Notes: generated from the letters alone by a model not told the origin. Counted from the first letter of the stretch, positions 15,832-24,927 are shown. The stretch is DNA of 64,000 nt from Bryobacterales bacterium KBS 96 (GCA_000381625.1 KB906767.1:3677304-3741303), one strand, 5' to 3'. Made by a program: numbers and translations.

Positions 15832-18800
15832 ATGAACCGTTTCCGCTTTCTGGCAGGTGTGGTGTGTCTTACCGTTATCGTTGGAGGCGCGTGGGGGCAG
15901 GTAACCACCGGGACAATTCTCGGGGATGTGCGCGATACATCCGGCGCGGCCGTCGCCGGCGCGAAGGTCACTGTCACGGACACGCAGAAGGGCACCTCGC
16001 AGCAATATGCGACAGATAACAACGGCTCTTATTACGCGCCGTTCTTAATTCCAGGCACATACCAGGTGTCGGTCGAAAAGGAAGGATTCAAGCGCTCCGT
16101 GTCGTCGGATGTGCCGTTGAGCGTCGATCAGAAGGCGCGCACGGATTTCACGCTTGAGGTAGGCAGCGTCAGCGAGACGCTGGAAGTAACCGCCGCCACG
16201 CCGTTAATCCACACGGAAACCGCCGAGCTTGGTGAAGTGGTGACGGAACGCGCGATTCGCACGCTCCCGCTGAATGGCCGAAATTTCGCACAACTCGTGT
16301 ATCTCGTGCCGGGCGTTACTCCGGGGCAGCAGGGGGAAAATCTTTCTGGCGCCAGCACGTTCAATCCGCGGGCCGCTTCCAATTTCAACGCTCTGGGAAG
16401 TCAGGCCAACGCAAATGCATGGCTGGTTGACGGCATCATGGATAACGAGTGGACGTATAACACCGTGATGGTGCAGCCATCCGTGGAGTCGATACAAGAA
16501 TTTAAGGTCCTCACGGGCACGTTCAGCGCCGAATTCGGGCGGGGCGCCGGTGTCGTAACCACACAAACCAAATCGGGCAGCAACCAGTTTCACGGCAGCG
16601 CCTTCGAATTTCTCCGCAACAATTATTTCGACGCCCGTAATTACTTCAATTATCGCGGCGTTCAGGCTCAGCCGCCTTTCCGGCGCAATCAGTACGGCGG
16701 CTCGCTCGGCGGCCCAATCTGGAAGAACCACACGTTCTTCTTCGCGGATTACTATGGCACGCGCGAGATCAAGGGCAACACGTTTTTGACAACTGTTCCC
16801 ACGCCTCTTATGCACACCGGAGACTTTAGCGAGTTGGCCGCGCGGGGCGTGACCATCTACGACCCAACCACGACTCGAACCGTAAACGGCCAGACCGTAC
16901 GCACTCCTTTCGCGAACAACGCAATCAATCCCGCTCAGATTAACTCCGTGGCCGCGAATGTGATGAGCCTCTACCCGCTGCCGAATCTGCCGGGTCTCGT
17001 GAATAATCGCCTCGACGTGCTGAACCGGGATCTGAAGGACAATGGCGGAAATCTTCGTATCGATCATCGCATCAGCGATAAGGACTCTCTCTACGGCCGT
17101 TTCAGCTACGAGAAATTCGATCTGTTCGATGCGAAGGGACAGAGCGGATGCTGTTATCCAACGCCCGCGTCCGTGCAAGGCAAGTTCGATTTAGGACCAT
17201 TCGTTTCGGGCGGCCAGTTTACGACTTTGGCGGCATCCGGCGCCGCGCTGAACGAAGCGCATGTCTTTTCACCCACGCTGGTCAACGAATTGATCCTCGG
17301 GTTTGCCCGCACCAATCCTTTCTCGACGCAATCCGATTTCGGGCACAACGCGGCGCAATCGCTCGGCATCAATGGCATAAACCTCAGCCAGTACTCGACC
17401 GGTCTGCCAACGATTGCGGTGGGGGCGTGGGGAGGCGTCGGTGGCGTGCAGGCGTTGAACGGAGGCCCCGGGTTCCTGCCGGCACATCCCGTTCAAACGT
17501 CGTATCAACTGCAGGACAATATCTCCTGGACAGTCAATAATCACCAGCTCAAGTTCGGTTATCGCGGCGTACAGGATCGCATGTCGCCGTTCACAAACAC
17601 CGATACTCGCGGCACTCTGAATTTCCAGAACGCGCTGACGGCCGATCCAGTAACGGGCGCAGGGGGCGCCGGCTGGGCCACCCTTCTGCTCGGCTATCTC
17701 GACAACGGCACGGGCGCGGGCGGCTCGCGCGGTTTCCTGAGCGAGCCCTACTATCTCACCAGTTGGGAGCACGCGCTCTGGCTCCAGGACGATTGGAAGG
17801 TGAACCGAAAACTGACACTGAACCTCGGCGTGCGCTGGGAAGTGTATACATCGCCCACGGAAGAGCGCAATCGGCTAACGAACTTCGATTTTCAACATCA
17901 GACACTCGTGTACGCCGGCATCAACGGCGCGTCCGACACGGCGAACGTGAAGACCCACTGGAAGAACTTCGGTCCACGCATCGGCTTCGCTTACGACCCA
18001 ACCGGCAACGGCAACACGGTGATTCGCGGCGGCTTCGGTATGTCTTATTTCCCCGAACAAGCCTCCGCTTCCAACATCATCGGCCAGGCCGTCCCCTGGA
18101 CGATTTCGCAGAACACGGCGCCGACCGAGCTATATCCGGCGAGCGTCAGCGGCCTGCCTGTTATTAACAATCCGTTCGGTCCGCCGGCGCCCGTGCAGCC
18201 GATGACGACAGCCGAACTGCTGGCGGATAATCCACGCGTCCTTGCGCAGTCGTACGAGAACCAGACTCCTTACTACGAAAGCTGGAATCTGGATGTGCAA
18301 CGGCAGTTCGGACAGAGCTATGTTGCCGAGCTCGCCTACGCGGGCAGCCGCGGCATCCACCTGCTCGCTGGCTACAATCCGGTTGAAGTGCAGCCAGGCA
18401 CTGGACCGGCGAATTCGCGCGTCACGATTCCAACGCTCGCGACCTTGCGCGGCAATTTCCTCTACACGGATCCCCGCAACATGTCCAATTTCCATAGTTT
18501 TCAAGCAAAAATGACGAAGCGCTTCTCCTCGGGCCTTCAATTCCTGGGAAGCTATACATGGTCGAAATCGCTCGATTACAGTGGTTCGGCGGCCAGCGGA
18601 TCGGGGTGGGTCGGCGGACCGCAGACCATCACCGATTTCGCAGCAGCCTACGGACCTTCGGGCTTTGATGTCCGGCACCGGTTTGTCGGCAGTTGGGTGT
18701 ACGAACTGCCCTTTGGCCCTGGCCGGCGCTTTTTAAGCAGCGGCATTCTGGGCAACATCGTCGGCGGCTGGGAAATTGATGGGATCGCGACCGTTTCAAC

Positions 18801-19209
18801 AGGGCGGCCGTTCACCGTCTATCTTTCGAGCTCGAACAACAATGCCACCGAGTGGCCCGACCGGATCGCGTCCGGCACGCGGCCGGATGCCGATCGGTCT
18901 CACTGGTACGACCCCACCGCGTTCATGCAACCTCCGGCCGGCAGCTACCGGTATGGCAACGAGGGACGCGGCGCGCTGTACTCGCCGGGCTGGACCAACT
19001 TCGATTTATCTGCGGCAAAGAATTTTTCCATTTTCGAAAATCTAAAAATTCAGTTCCGCGTGGATGCGTTCAATGCGTTTAATCATCCGCAATTCGGCAA
19101 CCCGAACCAGACGGTGAATTCAAAGAATCCGGCGATCTCGGACACCAGCATTACAAATACAATTACGGATAATCGCGATCTGCAACTCGCGTTGAAGATC
19201 CAGTTCTGA
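15832..19209 (+). CDS. TonB-dependent receptor with carboxypeptidase-regulatory-like domain
   Basis: 1,125 residues from the ATG at 15832; the open frame extends upstream but the signal peptide (MNRFRFLAGVVCLTVIVGG) starts here. Residues ~22-105 form a CarboxypepD_reg beta-sandwich (TGTILGDVRDTSGAAVAGAK). A plug follows with RAIRTLPLNGRNFAQLVYLV, VDGIMDNEW and FKVLTGTFSAEFGRGAGVV, then a long outer-membrane barrel ending in LKIQF with the terminal Phe expected for BAM insertion. This Oar-like class is greatly expanded in Acidobacteria and is presumed to import oligosaccharides or peptides. No substrate is indicated. An S53 peptidase gene follows after 144 bases on the same strand. Confidence 0.92.
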   Translation: MNRFRFLAGVVCLTVIVGGAWGQVTTGTILGDVRDTSGAAVAGAKVTVTDTQKGTSQQYATDNNGSYYAPFLIPGTYQVSVEKEGFKRSVSSDVPLSVDQKARTDFTLEVGSVSETLEVTAATPLIHTETAELGEVVTERAIRTLPLNGRNFAQLVYLVPGVTPGQQGENLSGASTFNPRAASNFNALGSQANANAWLVDGIMDNEWTYNTVMVQPSVESIQEFKVLTGTFSAEFGRGAGVVTTQTKSGSNQFHGSAFEFLRNNYFDARNYFNYRGVQAQPPFRRNQYGGSLGGPIWKNHTFFFADYYGTREIKGNTFLTTVPTPLMHTGDFSELAARGVTIYDPTTTRTVNGQTVRTPFANNAINPAQINSVAANVMSLYPLPNLPGLVNNRLDVLNRDLKDNGGNLRIDHRISDKDSLYGRFSYEKFDLFDAKGQSGCCYPTPASVQGKFDLGPFVSGGQFTTLAASGAALNEAHVFSPTLVNELILGFARTNPFSTQSDFGHNAAQSLGINGINLSQYSTGLPTIAVGAWGGVGGVQALNGGPGFLPAHPVQTSYQLQDNISWTVNNHQLKFGYRGVQDRMSPFTNTDTRGTLNFQNALTADPVTGAGGAGWATLLLGYLDNGTGAGGSRGFLSEPYYLTSWEHALWLQDDWKVNRKLTLNLGVRWEVYTSPTEERNRLTNFDFQHQTLVYAGINGASDTANVKTHWKNFGPRIGFAYDPTGNGNTVIRGGFGMSYFPEQASASNIIGQAVPWTISQNTAPTELYPASVSGLPVINNPFGPPAPVQPMTTAELLADNPRVLAQSYENQTPYYESWNLDVQRQFGQSYVAELAYAGSRGIHLLAGYNPVEVQPGTGPANSRVTIPTLATLRGNFLYTDPRNMSNFHSFQAKMTKRFSSGLQFLGSYTWSKSLDYSGSAASGSGWVGGPQTITDFAAAYGPSGFDVRHRFVGSWVYELPFGPGRRFLSSGILGNIVGGWEIDGIATVSTGRPFTVYLSSSNNNATEWPDRIASGTRPDADRSHWYDPTAFMQPPAGSYRYGNEGRGALYSPGWTNFDLSAAKNFSIFENLKIQFRVDAFNAFNHPQFGNPNQTVNSKNPAISDTSITNTITDNRDLQLALKIQF

Positions 19210-19353
19210 ACGCGGTTGTTCGAAGAACCCGCTCACGCGATGCGGCTCTGTATCGAGGAAACTTGTAAACGGAGCCGCCGCACGTTTAATGCGCGGGTTT
19301 GCCCGGTTATTCCCCCTTGTGTGCCTTCGGGAAACGGTGAATAATCGCTGCAG

Positions 19354-21093
19354 ATGCCGAAACAACAGCCGCCCCAACCACCTCGAAAGAACCTGGCGCT
19401 AGTGGAGGGAAGCCACCGCGATCCAATGGCTGGCGCAAAAGACGTCGGGGCCATCAACCCCAAGGACGAGGCCGAGGTCACGCTGCGCGTGCGGAGCCGG
19501 ACGAATGAAGCAGAGTTGCAGCAGCACCTACAACTCGCGGCAGCCAAACCGCCGTCCGAAAGAACATATCTCAGCAGAGGCGAGTTCACACAGTCGCACG
19601 GCGCGAGCCCGGATGATCTCGCCAAAATCGACCAGTTTGCGCACGACCATCACCTAACGGTTGTAGAGTCGAGCATTCCGAAACGGATTGTCCGGCTGCG
19701 AGGCACGCTTGCCGATCTGCAAACGGCTTTCGGCGTGACCCTGCGCCGCTACCGGTCGAAGCAGGTCGCTTATCGCGGGCGAACAGGGCCCGTGTATGTT
19801 CCGAAGGAACTTGCGGGGATTGTGGAAGGAGTGTTCGGGTTGGATGACCGGCCGGTCGCCAAGCCTCATTATCGCCGGCTCGGCGCGTTGAAAGGGATGG
19901 CGAAGACGAAGGCAATTCCGGTGAGGCCCGCCAAGAAGACAGTCCCTCGGATTGCGCCGAAAGCGGCAAAAGACAGGAGCTTTTCGGTCCTTGAAATTTT
20001 GAAGTTGTATAACTTTCCGGCTGGGCTCGATGGAACCGGCCAAACTATCGCCCTTCTCGAACTGAACACGCCGGCCGATTCCTCGCAGCCGAGCCAGAAA
20101 GCCGGGGCCGGCTATACGAATTCCGATCTGAACGCTTTTTTCTCGAAGCTGAAGCTCAAAACTCCTGCGGTGAGCCCGGTATCGGTGGATGGAGGCGCGA
20201 ATCTGCCGGGCCTGAATCCGGATGCCGACGGCGAAGTAACGCTCGATATTGAAGTGGCCGGGGCGGCGGCGCCAGGGGCAAATATTGCCGTCTATTTCGC
20301 TCCGAATACGGACAAAGGCTTTATCGATGCAATTACAGCGGCCGTTCACGATGAAGTGAGGAAGCCGACGGTGCTATCGATCAGTTGGGGTGGTTCGGAG
20401 GACTCCTCGACCCAGCAGTTCCTCGATGGGGTGAACTCCGCCATCAGTGATGCCTCGCTGATCGGCATGACGGTCTGCGTTGCTTCGGGAGATAGCGGCT
20501 CGTCGGATCTGGGCAGCTCGGATGGGAGCCCGCACGTGGACTTTCCAGCGTCGAGTCCTTATTCGCTTGCGTGCGGTGGAACAGCCCTTACGGGGAAGAA
20601 CAGCACCATTGGCAGCGAGGTGGTGTGGAATGAGGGTCGGCAAGGCGGCGCCGGCGGCGGCGGCGTGAGCACGAAATTCTCTTTACCCGATTATCAAAAG
20701 AATGCATCCGTTCCAAAGTCGCCAACCGGCAACGCCGGCCGTGGCGTGCCGGATGTGGCGGGCGATGCCGACCCGCAAACTGGATATCAGATCGTCCTGG
20801 CTGGAAAGGAATTGGTGATTGGGGGGACGAGCGCCGTCGCCCCGCTTTGGGCAGGTCTTATCGCCCTCATCAACCAGCAACTTGCAAAGAACGGTTCCGG
20901 ACCCGCGGGATTGCTGAATACGATGCTGTACCAATTACCCGCCGGGTCGAAAGCCCTCCGCGACATCACGGAGGGAAGCAACGATATCGACGGCGACTTG
21001 GGTGTTTACTCAGCGGGGGCTGGCTGGGATGCATGTACGGGTCTCGGAACCCCCGATGGCCAAGCTCTGCTGCAGGTTTTGACAGCGAAGTAA
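19354..21093 (+). CDS. S53 family (sedolisin/kumamolisin) peptidase with prodomain
   Basis: 579 residues. Residues ~40-165 are the Pro-kumamolisin activation domain (TYLSRGEFTQSHGASPDDLA, VYVPKELAGIVEGVFGLDDR). The catalytic domain has the Glu294-x3-Asp298 pair in GEVTLDIEVAG, the oxyanion Asp in ASGDSGSSD, and Ser493 in IGGTSAVAPLWAG. Sedolisins are acid endopeptidases that activate by removing their own prodomain. The N-terminus (MPKQQPPQPPRKNLALVEG) shows no signal peptide, as in several acidobacterial members, so the export route is unclear. The calcium site near the C-terminus (ITEGSNDIDGDLGVYSAGAGWD) is present. It is probably not cotranscribed with the receptor, since a hairpin GCGGCTC/GAGCCGC lies in the gap. 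Confidence 0.93.
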   Translation: MPKQQPPQPPRKNLALVEGSHRDPMAGAKDVGAINPKDEAEVTLRVRSRTNEAELQQHLQLAAAKPPSERTYLSRGEFTQSHGASPDDLAKIDQFAHDHHLTVVESSIPKRIVRLRGTLADLQTAFGVTLRRYRSKQVAYRGRTGPVYVPKELAGIVEGVFGLDDRPVAKPHYRRLGALKGMAKTKAIPVRPAKKTVPRIAPKAAKDRSFSVLEILKLYNFPAGLDGTGQTIALLELNTPADSSQPSQKAGAGYTNSDLNAFFSKLKLKTPAVSPVSVDGGANLPGLNPDADGEVTLDIEVAGAAAPGANIAVYFAPNTDKGFIDAITAAVHDEVRKPTVLSISWGGSEDSSTQQFLDGVNSAISDASLIGMTVCVASGDSGSSDLGSSDGSPHVDFPASSPYSLACGGTALTGKNSTIGSEVVWNEGRQGGAGGGGVSTKFSLPDYQKNASVPKSPTGNAGRGVPDVAGDADPQTGYQIVLAGKELVIGGTSAVAPLWAGLIALINQQLAKNGSGPAGLLNTMLYQLPAGSKALRDITEGSNDIDGDLGVYSAGAGWDACTGLGTPDGQALLQVLTAK

Positions 21094-21415
21094 GCATGGT
21101 CGGAGATCTGAACGCGCTTGCTTCGCTGAGTGCTCCGGCGGGGCATTGCGGCGCGACGTGGTTCACCGAAATGCAATGGTTCGCTCTCCCACGCAACTGA
21201 CGCGTATCCGTATGTGAGCTATCATTGTTGGGCGCTGCCGCACGGCGCCTCCCGATTCGGTAGGGGTCGGATCTTCGTCCTCTCTTCTTTCGAAGTTGTT
21301 CGTGGGGCGTTGTTGGGGGTTGCTTGAAATACCAGCTTGAGTGCGTGTACTCCGGGATTCCGGAACGCGAAAAAAACGGTTGACGTAAAATCATGGACAC
21401 TGCCGTCCTCTAAGA
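21094..21415. other. Intergenic region without recognisable content
   Basis: 322 bases between the peptidase and methyltransferase genes. Open frames here are short and lack family features. I see no hairpin with a T-run and no clear promoter; the last 60 bases before 21416 are somewhat AT-rich. Confidence 0.4.
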
Positions 21416-22132
21416 GTGAACGGAAATATCGACTTGCAAGATACCGAATACCTGCAATCCAGCCCAATGGCCGCCGAACTGGCTTTTACGCCGTCGCGCC
21501 AGACACGCCGCATTTACGACATTTTGGCCCCGCTGTACCCCGTTTCCACGCTGTTGTTCCACTCGCGCGCGCATAAAGAAGCGATTGCCGTGTCGGGTAT
21601 TCGGAACGGAATGCGGGTGCTGGAAGTGGCAATCGGCTCCGGGGAGATGTTTCACAAGTTGGTGCAGGCGAATCCCGATGGGCACACCGTGGGCGTCGAC
21701 CTCTCGCCCAACATGGCGGCGAGAACGCAATCCGGTTCCCGCCGTGCCTTCCCGGACACTGCCGCGCATTGCCAGGCGGCGGATGCCCGCTATTTGCCGT
21801 TCGCGGACGGATCTTTCGATGCGCTGGTGTGCTGTTATCTGCTCGAACTGCTTTCGGAAAACGACGTGGAAGACACCGTATCCGAGTTTCAGCGGGTTTT
21901 ACGAGTTGGCGGTCCGCTGACTCTCATTCTGATCGGTCAAAACAAGTCCATGTTTAACAGCGCGTATCGTGTCTGCACTAAAGTAGCGCCCGCATTCTGG
22001 GGACGCCAGGTTGAGCGGCACATACCGCGTGTTCTGCGCGCTCGTGGATTCAATGTGGAGCGCGACCACAAAGTGCGGCAGATTTTTTATCCCTCCCGCG
22101 TGCTTGTGGCGAGAAACGCAGAACAAAGCTAG
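21416..22132 (+). CDS. Class I SAM-dependent methyltransferase
   Basis: 238 residues if it starts at GTG 21416; ATG 21467 (MAAELAFTPSRQ) is a possible later start. Motif I is VLEVAIGSGEMFHKL, with a motif II-like VGVDLSPNMAART, then CQAADARYLPFADGSFDALVCCYLLEL and the motif III block RVLRVGGPLTLILIG. This is the Methyltransf_11/UbiE-like fold; the C-terminal half is short and has no cap that reveals a substrate. Its TAG stop shares the palindrome CTAG with the stop of the converging TylF-family gene. Confidence 0.85.
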   Translation: MNGNIDLQDTEYLQSSPMAAELAFTPSRQTRRIYDILAPLYPVSTLLFHSRAHKEAIAVSGIRNGMRVLEVAIGSGEMFHKLVQANPDGHTVGVDLSPNMAARTQSGSRRAFPDTAAHCQAADARYLPFADGSFDALVCCYLLELLSENDVEDTVSEFQRVLRVGGPLTLILIGQNKSMFNSAYRVCTKVAPAFWGRQVERHIPRVLRARGFNVERDHKVRQIFYPSRVLVARNAEQS

Positions 22133-22878
22133 CGTTTTTGCCAGTAAACGCCGGTCCAGTCGACTGGATTGACGGGCTCGTCGATATTATTTTCCTTACG
22201 AAAACCCTCAACCGCCGCCCGGCAATTTGGTAGCGCGCCGTAGTCGTCGATAATGGCGAAGCCGCCCGAAGAGATCTTCGGATAAAGGCAGGTAAGCGCC
22301 AGCCACGTAGATTCGTACATATCGCCGTCGAGCCGCAGCACGGAAATTTGCTGCACGGGCGCCGCTGGAAGCGTATCCCGAAACCAGCCTCTGACGAAAC
22401 GCACGTTATCGTCCAGCAACTCGTAATTCCGGAAGTTGTTGCGGACGGCTTCTTCGGAAACGCCCAAGTAAGCGTGTACCCAGTGCGAATCGTCCCGATC
22501 TTCCGGGAACTTGTCGGAATCGGGCTTCGGTAGACCTTGAAAAGAATCAAAGAGCCAAACGCAGCGGGTTGGGTCCTCGAACGCTTTCAGCACTCCGCGC
22601 ATGAGAATGGAGCACCCGCCGCGCCAGACGCCGGTTTCCACGAAATCTCCGGGCACGCCGGCGGCGATGACGTTACGGCAGCAATTCTCGAGGTTATCCA
22701 GCCGTTTCATGCCAACCATGGTCACGGCTTCAGTGGGCCAATCCTTCCCCTCTTCTCGCAAGGACGGATCAAAGGGCAGCGGCTGCTCCCGGTTTCCCGA
22801 ATAACGACCGTCGGGGAAAATATCACGAACCAGGCATCGTTTCAGAAGTCGCAGATAGAGGGCGGCGGACGGATTCAT
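22129..22878 (-). CDS. TylF/MycF-family O-methyltransferase
   Basis: 249 residues. MVGMKRLDNLENCCRNVI, GDFVETGVWRGGCSILMRGVL, WLFDSFQGLPKP and VLRLDGDMYESTWLAL are the family signatures: SAM binding by the ETGVWRGG strand-loop and a metal site around LDGDMY. TylF and MycF methylate sugar hydroxyls of macrolides, and many homologues act on surface-polysaccharide sugars, which is more likely in this organism because no antibiotic cluster is nearby. It converges on a second methyltransferase gene and their stops overlap. Length is normal for the family. Confidence 0.92.
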   Translation of the reverse strand: MNPSAALYLRLLKRCLVRDIFPDGRYSGNREQPLPFDPSLREEGKDWPTEAVTMVGMKRLDNLENCCRNVIAAGVPGDFVETGVWRGGCSILMRGVLKAFEDPTRCVWLFDSFQGLPKPDSDKFPEDRDDSHWVHAYLGVSEEAVRNNFRNYELLDDNVRFVRGWFRDTLPAAPVQQISVLRLDGDMYESTWLALTCLYPKISSGGFAIIDDYGALPNCRAAVEGFRKENNIDEPVNPVDWTGVYWQKR

Positions 22879-23103
22879 ACTTGGAAAACTTGAGTCTAGC
22901 TGATCGGCAAATCTGGCTCAGAGGAGCGGAGAATCGTCGCGACGATCACGGTCCCAGGGACTGTCCCCATTTGGATAGAGCAATTTGCACCGGAGTTCTC
23001 CTGAGCTACCAGGAATAGGCGTCAGCCAAACTTAGGTCCATTACTATCTAACGAAGTGCAGACTATGGTCTGATGGCCGTGTCCCCCGGTTGCCACGAGC
23101 CTC

Positions 23104-23132
23104 TTGACATCGATCCCGCAGTCGCCAATACT
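23104..23132 (+). promoter_or_regulatory. Sigma-70 promoter of the ArsR-SRPBCC operon
   Basis: TTGACA (23104-23109) and AATACT (23127-23132) are 17 bases apart. The expected transcript start near 23139 leaves a leader of about 17 bases. The -10 box is inside the palindrome at 23127-23152. Confidence 0.75.
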
Positions 23133-23152
23133 GAACCAATAGGTTCAGTATT
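23127..23152. promoter_or_regulatory. Operator: perfect 11-bp palindrome over the -10 region
   Basis: AATACTGAACC (23127-23137) is followed by AATA and its exact reverse complement GGTTCAGTATT (23142-23152). It overlaps the -10 box and ends three bases before the ATG of the ArsR-family gene, which is the expected place for autorepression. Confidence 0.8.
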
Positions 23153-23155
23153 CAG

Positions 23156-23479
23156 ATGAACACCGACCTCGATAACGTCATAGCCGCGATCTCCGATCCC
23201 ACACGGCGGGCGATCATCGGCCGGCTTGCGCGCGGACCGGCACGCATTTCCGATATTGCGGCGCCGTTCCCGATGTCGTTGACCGGGGTCTGCAAGCACG
23301 TAAGAGTGCTCGAGCGGGCTGGCCTCGTACGGCGAACTCGCGAGGGCCGTGAGAACACGCTCGAACTCTCCGCCGAACCGCTCCGCGAAGTCGCCCGATG
23401 GATACTTCAATACGAAGGATTCTGGAATACGCGCCTCGACCGGCTTGAACAGTTCTTTACTTCAAAACAGGAGAAATGA
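23156..23479 (+). CDS. ArsR-family winged-helix regulator
   Basis: 107 residues. DNVIAAISDPTRRAIIGRLARGP, ISDIAAPFPMSLTGVCKHVRVLERAGLV and RRTREGRENTLELSAEPL form the winged helix: helix-turn-helix then the beta wing. There are no metal-binding CxC cysteines, so it belongs to the group that is paired with SRPBCC/AHSA1 proteins rather than to the arsenic sensors. It ends in RLDRLEQFFTSKQEK and overlaps the next gene by ATGA. A perfect palindrome covers its own promoter, so it very likely represses itself and the SRPBCC gene. The effector is unknown. Confidence 0.92.
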   Translation: MNTDLDNVIAAISDPTRRAIIGRLARGPARISDIAAPFPMSLTGVCKHVRVLERAGLVRRTREGRENTLELSAEPLREVARWILQYEGFWNTRLDRLEQFFTSKQEK

Positions 23480-23913
23480 AAATGAAAACTACGGAAATAG
23501 AAATCGCCCGCACGATTCCGGCGCCCGCCGCGGATGTGTTCGATGTCTGGTTGGACCCGAAGAGTCCCGGAGGCCCCTGGTTTGGCGCCGAGCGCGTCAT
23601 TCTCAACCCGGTTGTAGACGGCCTTTTCTATGTTGCGGTGCAACACGAGGGAAAAAAGTGGCCGCATTACGGACGCTTCCTTCGCATCGATCGCCCCCAG
23701 AACGTGGAGTACACCTGGGTATCCGAGGCGACCAAAGGACTTGAATCGACCGTGGCGGTTACGTTCGAGTCGCGCGGAAACCAGACGGAAGTGACGCTCC
23801 GCCACACAGGCGTGCCGGACGACGAAATGGGGCGGCAACACAAGGACGGGTGGGCATGGATACTATCGATGCTTGCCGAGCGCTTCGGTTCGCACGCGCC
23901 AGCCCCCGCCTAA
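23476..23913 (+). CDS. SRPBCC (AHSA1-like) domain protein
   Basis: 145 residues with overlapping start (ATGA) after the ArsR gene; a second ATG at 23482 is equally possible. IEIARTIPAPAADVFDVWLDP, VILNPVVDGLFYVAVQHEGK, YTWVSEATKGLESTVAVTFE and HTGVPDDEMGRQHKDGW are typical of activator-of-Hsp90-like START-fold proteins. These bind small hydrophobic ligands in a helix-grip cavity. ArsR-SRPBCC pairs are common in Bacteria and the ligand is generally unknown. Full length for the family. Confidence 0.92.
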   Translation: MKMKTTEIEIARTIPAPAADVFDVWLDPKSPGGPWFGAERVILNPVVDGLFYVAVQHEGKKWPHYGRFLRIDRPQNVEYTWVSEATKGLESTVAVTFESRGNQTEVTLRHTGVPDDEMGRQHKDGWAWILSMLAERFGSHAPAPA

Positions 23914-24256
23914 CCGGCTATCTCGCAAGAACGACGACCGGGTCAAAGCGGTTCGCGCCAAAGACATTGACGCGCTGGCGTCCAGCTACGCGCCGGACGT
24001 CCTGGCGTTTGATGTTATAGGTCCGTTGCAGTCAACGGGATCGGATGCGATCGGAAAGCGGCTTGAGGAATGGTTTTCTTCGTTCCAAGGCCCTATTGAT
24101 TTCGAGATTCGCGATCTGACAATCGCCGCGAGCTACGGCCTCAGTGGCGTCGGGGAACCAGAATCGCCGGCGGAAAAATCAATATGTGGTCAAATCATAG
24201 CGCGGGTCATAGCGCGGGCAAAGGCGTCAATTCCGGCCGCTATTCTATTTAGGTAG
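23914..24256 (+). pseudogene. Decayed SnoaL/NTF2-like gene
   Basis: From about 23930 the frame reads DDRVKAVRAKDIDALASSYA, then DVLAFDVIGPLQ and FEIRDLTIAASYG, a good match to the first two-thirds of NTF2-like ketosteroid-isomerase proteins found beside SRPBCC genes. No start codon precedes it within its own frame except inside the SRPBCC gene, and after ASYG the family match ends and the frame runs into a 12-base tandem duplication (TCATAGCGCGGG at 24195 and 24207). Both ends are therefore lost. An intact but distinct NTF2-like gene follows at 24282. Confidence 0.6.
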
Positions 24257-24281
24257 AGAAAATCTGTATAGGAGATGGACT

Positions 24282-24647
24282 ATGACTACCAAGGAAGTTG
24301 CCGACACACTCGTGAAGCTTTGCTCTGCGGGCAAGTTCAACGAGGCCGTCGAAACCCTCTACTCCCCCGATATCGTCAGCATGGAAGCCGGAGCCCCTCC
24401 CGGTCAGTCGCGCGAGACGAAGGGCCTTACGGCCGTCAAGGCTAAGGGCGAATGGTGGACCGCTAACCACGAGGTCCACTCGGCGAAGGTCGAGGGGCCG
24501 CTTGTCGCGGGTTCACACTTCGCCGTCACATTCAAGCTGGACGTGACGTTTAAGCCTGAATCGAAACGGTTCACGATGGAAGAAGTGGCCGTCTACAAAG
24601 TCGCCGACGGCAAGGTCGTGTACGAAGAGTTCTTCTACAACATGTAG
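24282..24647 (+). CDS. SnoaL/NTF2-like protein
   Basis: 121 residues, preceded by AGGAG. The compact alpha+beta barrel is visible as a helix with KEVADTLVKLCSAGKFNEAVETLYSPDIVSME, then strands AKGEWWTANHEVHSAKVEGPLV, HFAVTFKLDVTFK and FTMEEVAVYKVADGKVVYEEFFYN. The family includes isomerases, dehydratases and ligand binders; no catalytic residue pattern decides here. It may belong to the ArsR-SRPBCC transcription unit, separated from it by the decayed NTF2-like gene. Confidence 0.9.
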   Translation: MTTKEVADTLVKLCSAGKFNEAVETLYSPDIVSMEAGAPPGQSRETKGLTAVKAKGEWWTANHEVHSAKVEGPLVAGSHFAVTFKLDVTFKPESKRFTMEEVAVYKVADGKVVYEEFFYNM

Positions 24648-24763
24648 GAAGAGCGGTTCTGGACCAGCGGGGCTGCAGCGGGCCGCCTGAACGCCGGCCC
24701 CTGCCGAATTCCAGCTAACCGCCGCAATATCCCTTTAGTTTTCCCAGATTCGGGCATTTGGTT

Positions 24764-24871
24764 GTGGGGCAGGCCCTCGGCCTGCGCCGGGCCCCGCCCG
24801 GCTCTTGGAGAATTCTGCAAGATCCGAAGGGCGCGGCTGGGAGCCGCGCGCAGACGAGGCGTCTGCCCCAC
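24764..24871. repeat. Compound palindromic element of nested hairpins
   Basis: The ends are inverted: GTGGGGCAG (24764-24772) and CTGCCCCAC (24863-24871). Between them lie four more stems: AGGCC/GGCCT, GCCGGGC/GCCCGGC, GCGCGGCT/AGCCGCGC and CAGACG/CGTCTG. No coding sequence is supported in 24648-24927. This looks like a small non-coding mobile or REP-type element. Confidence 0.8.
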
Positions 24872-24927
24872 TTAAAACTAAGTGACATTGGCTAACCACC
24901 ATGCCCCGCCGCAGTCTAACCCGGTGA

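Noticed and set aside
16204-17178. Minus-strand open frame of 324 codons inside the first TonB receptor gene
   Set aside because: Antisense to a complete receptor with all expected motifs; the translation shows no recognisable family.
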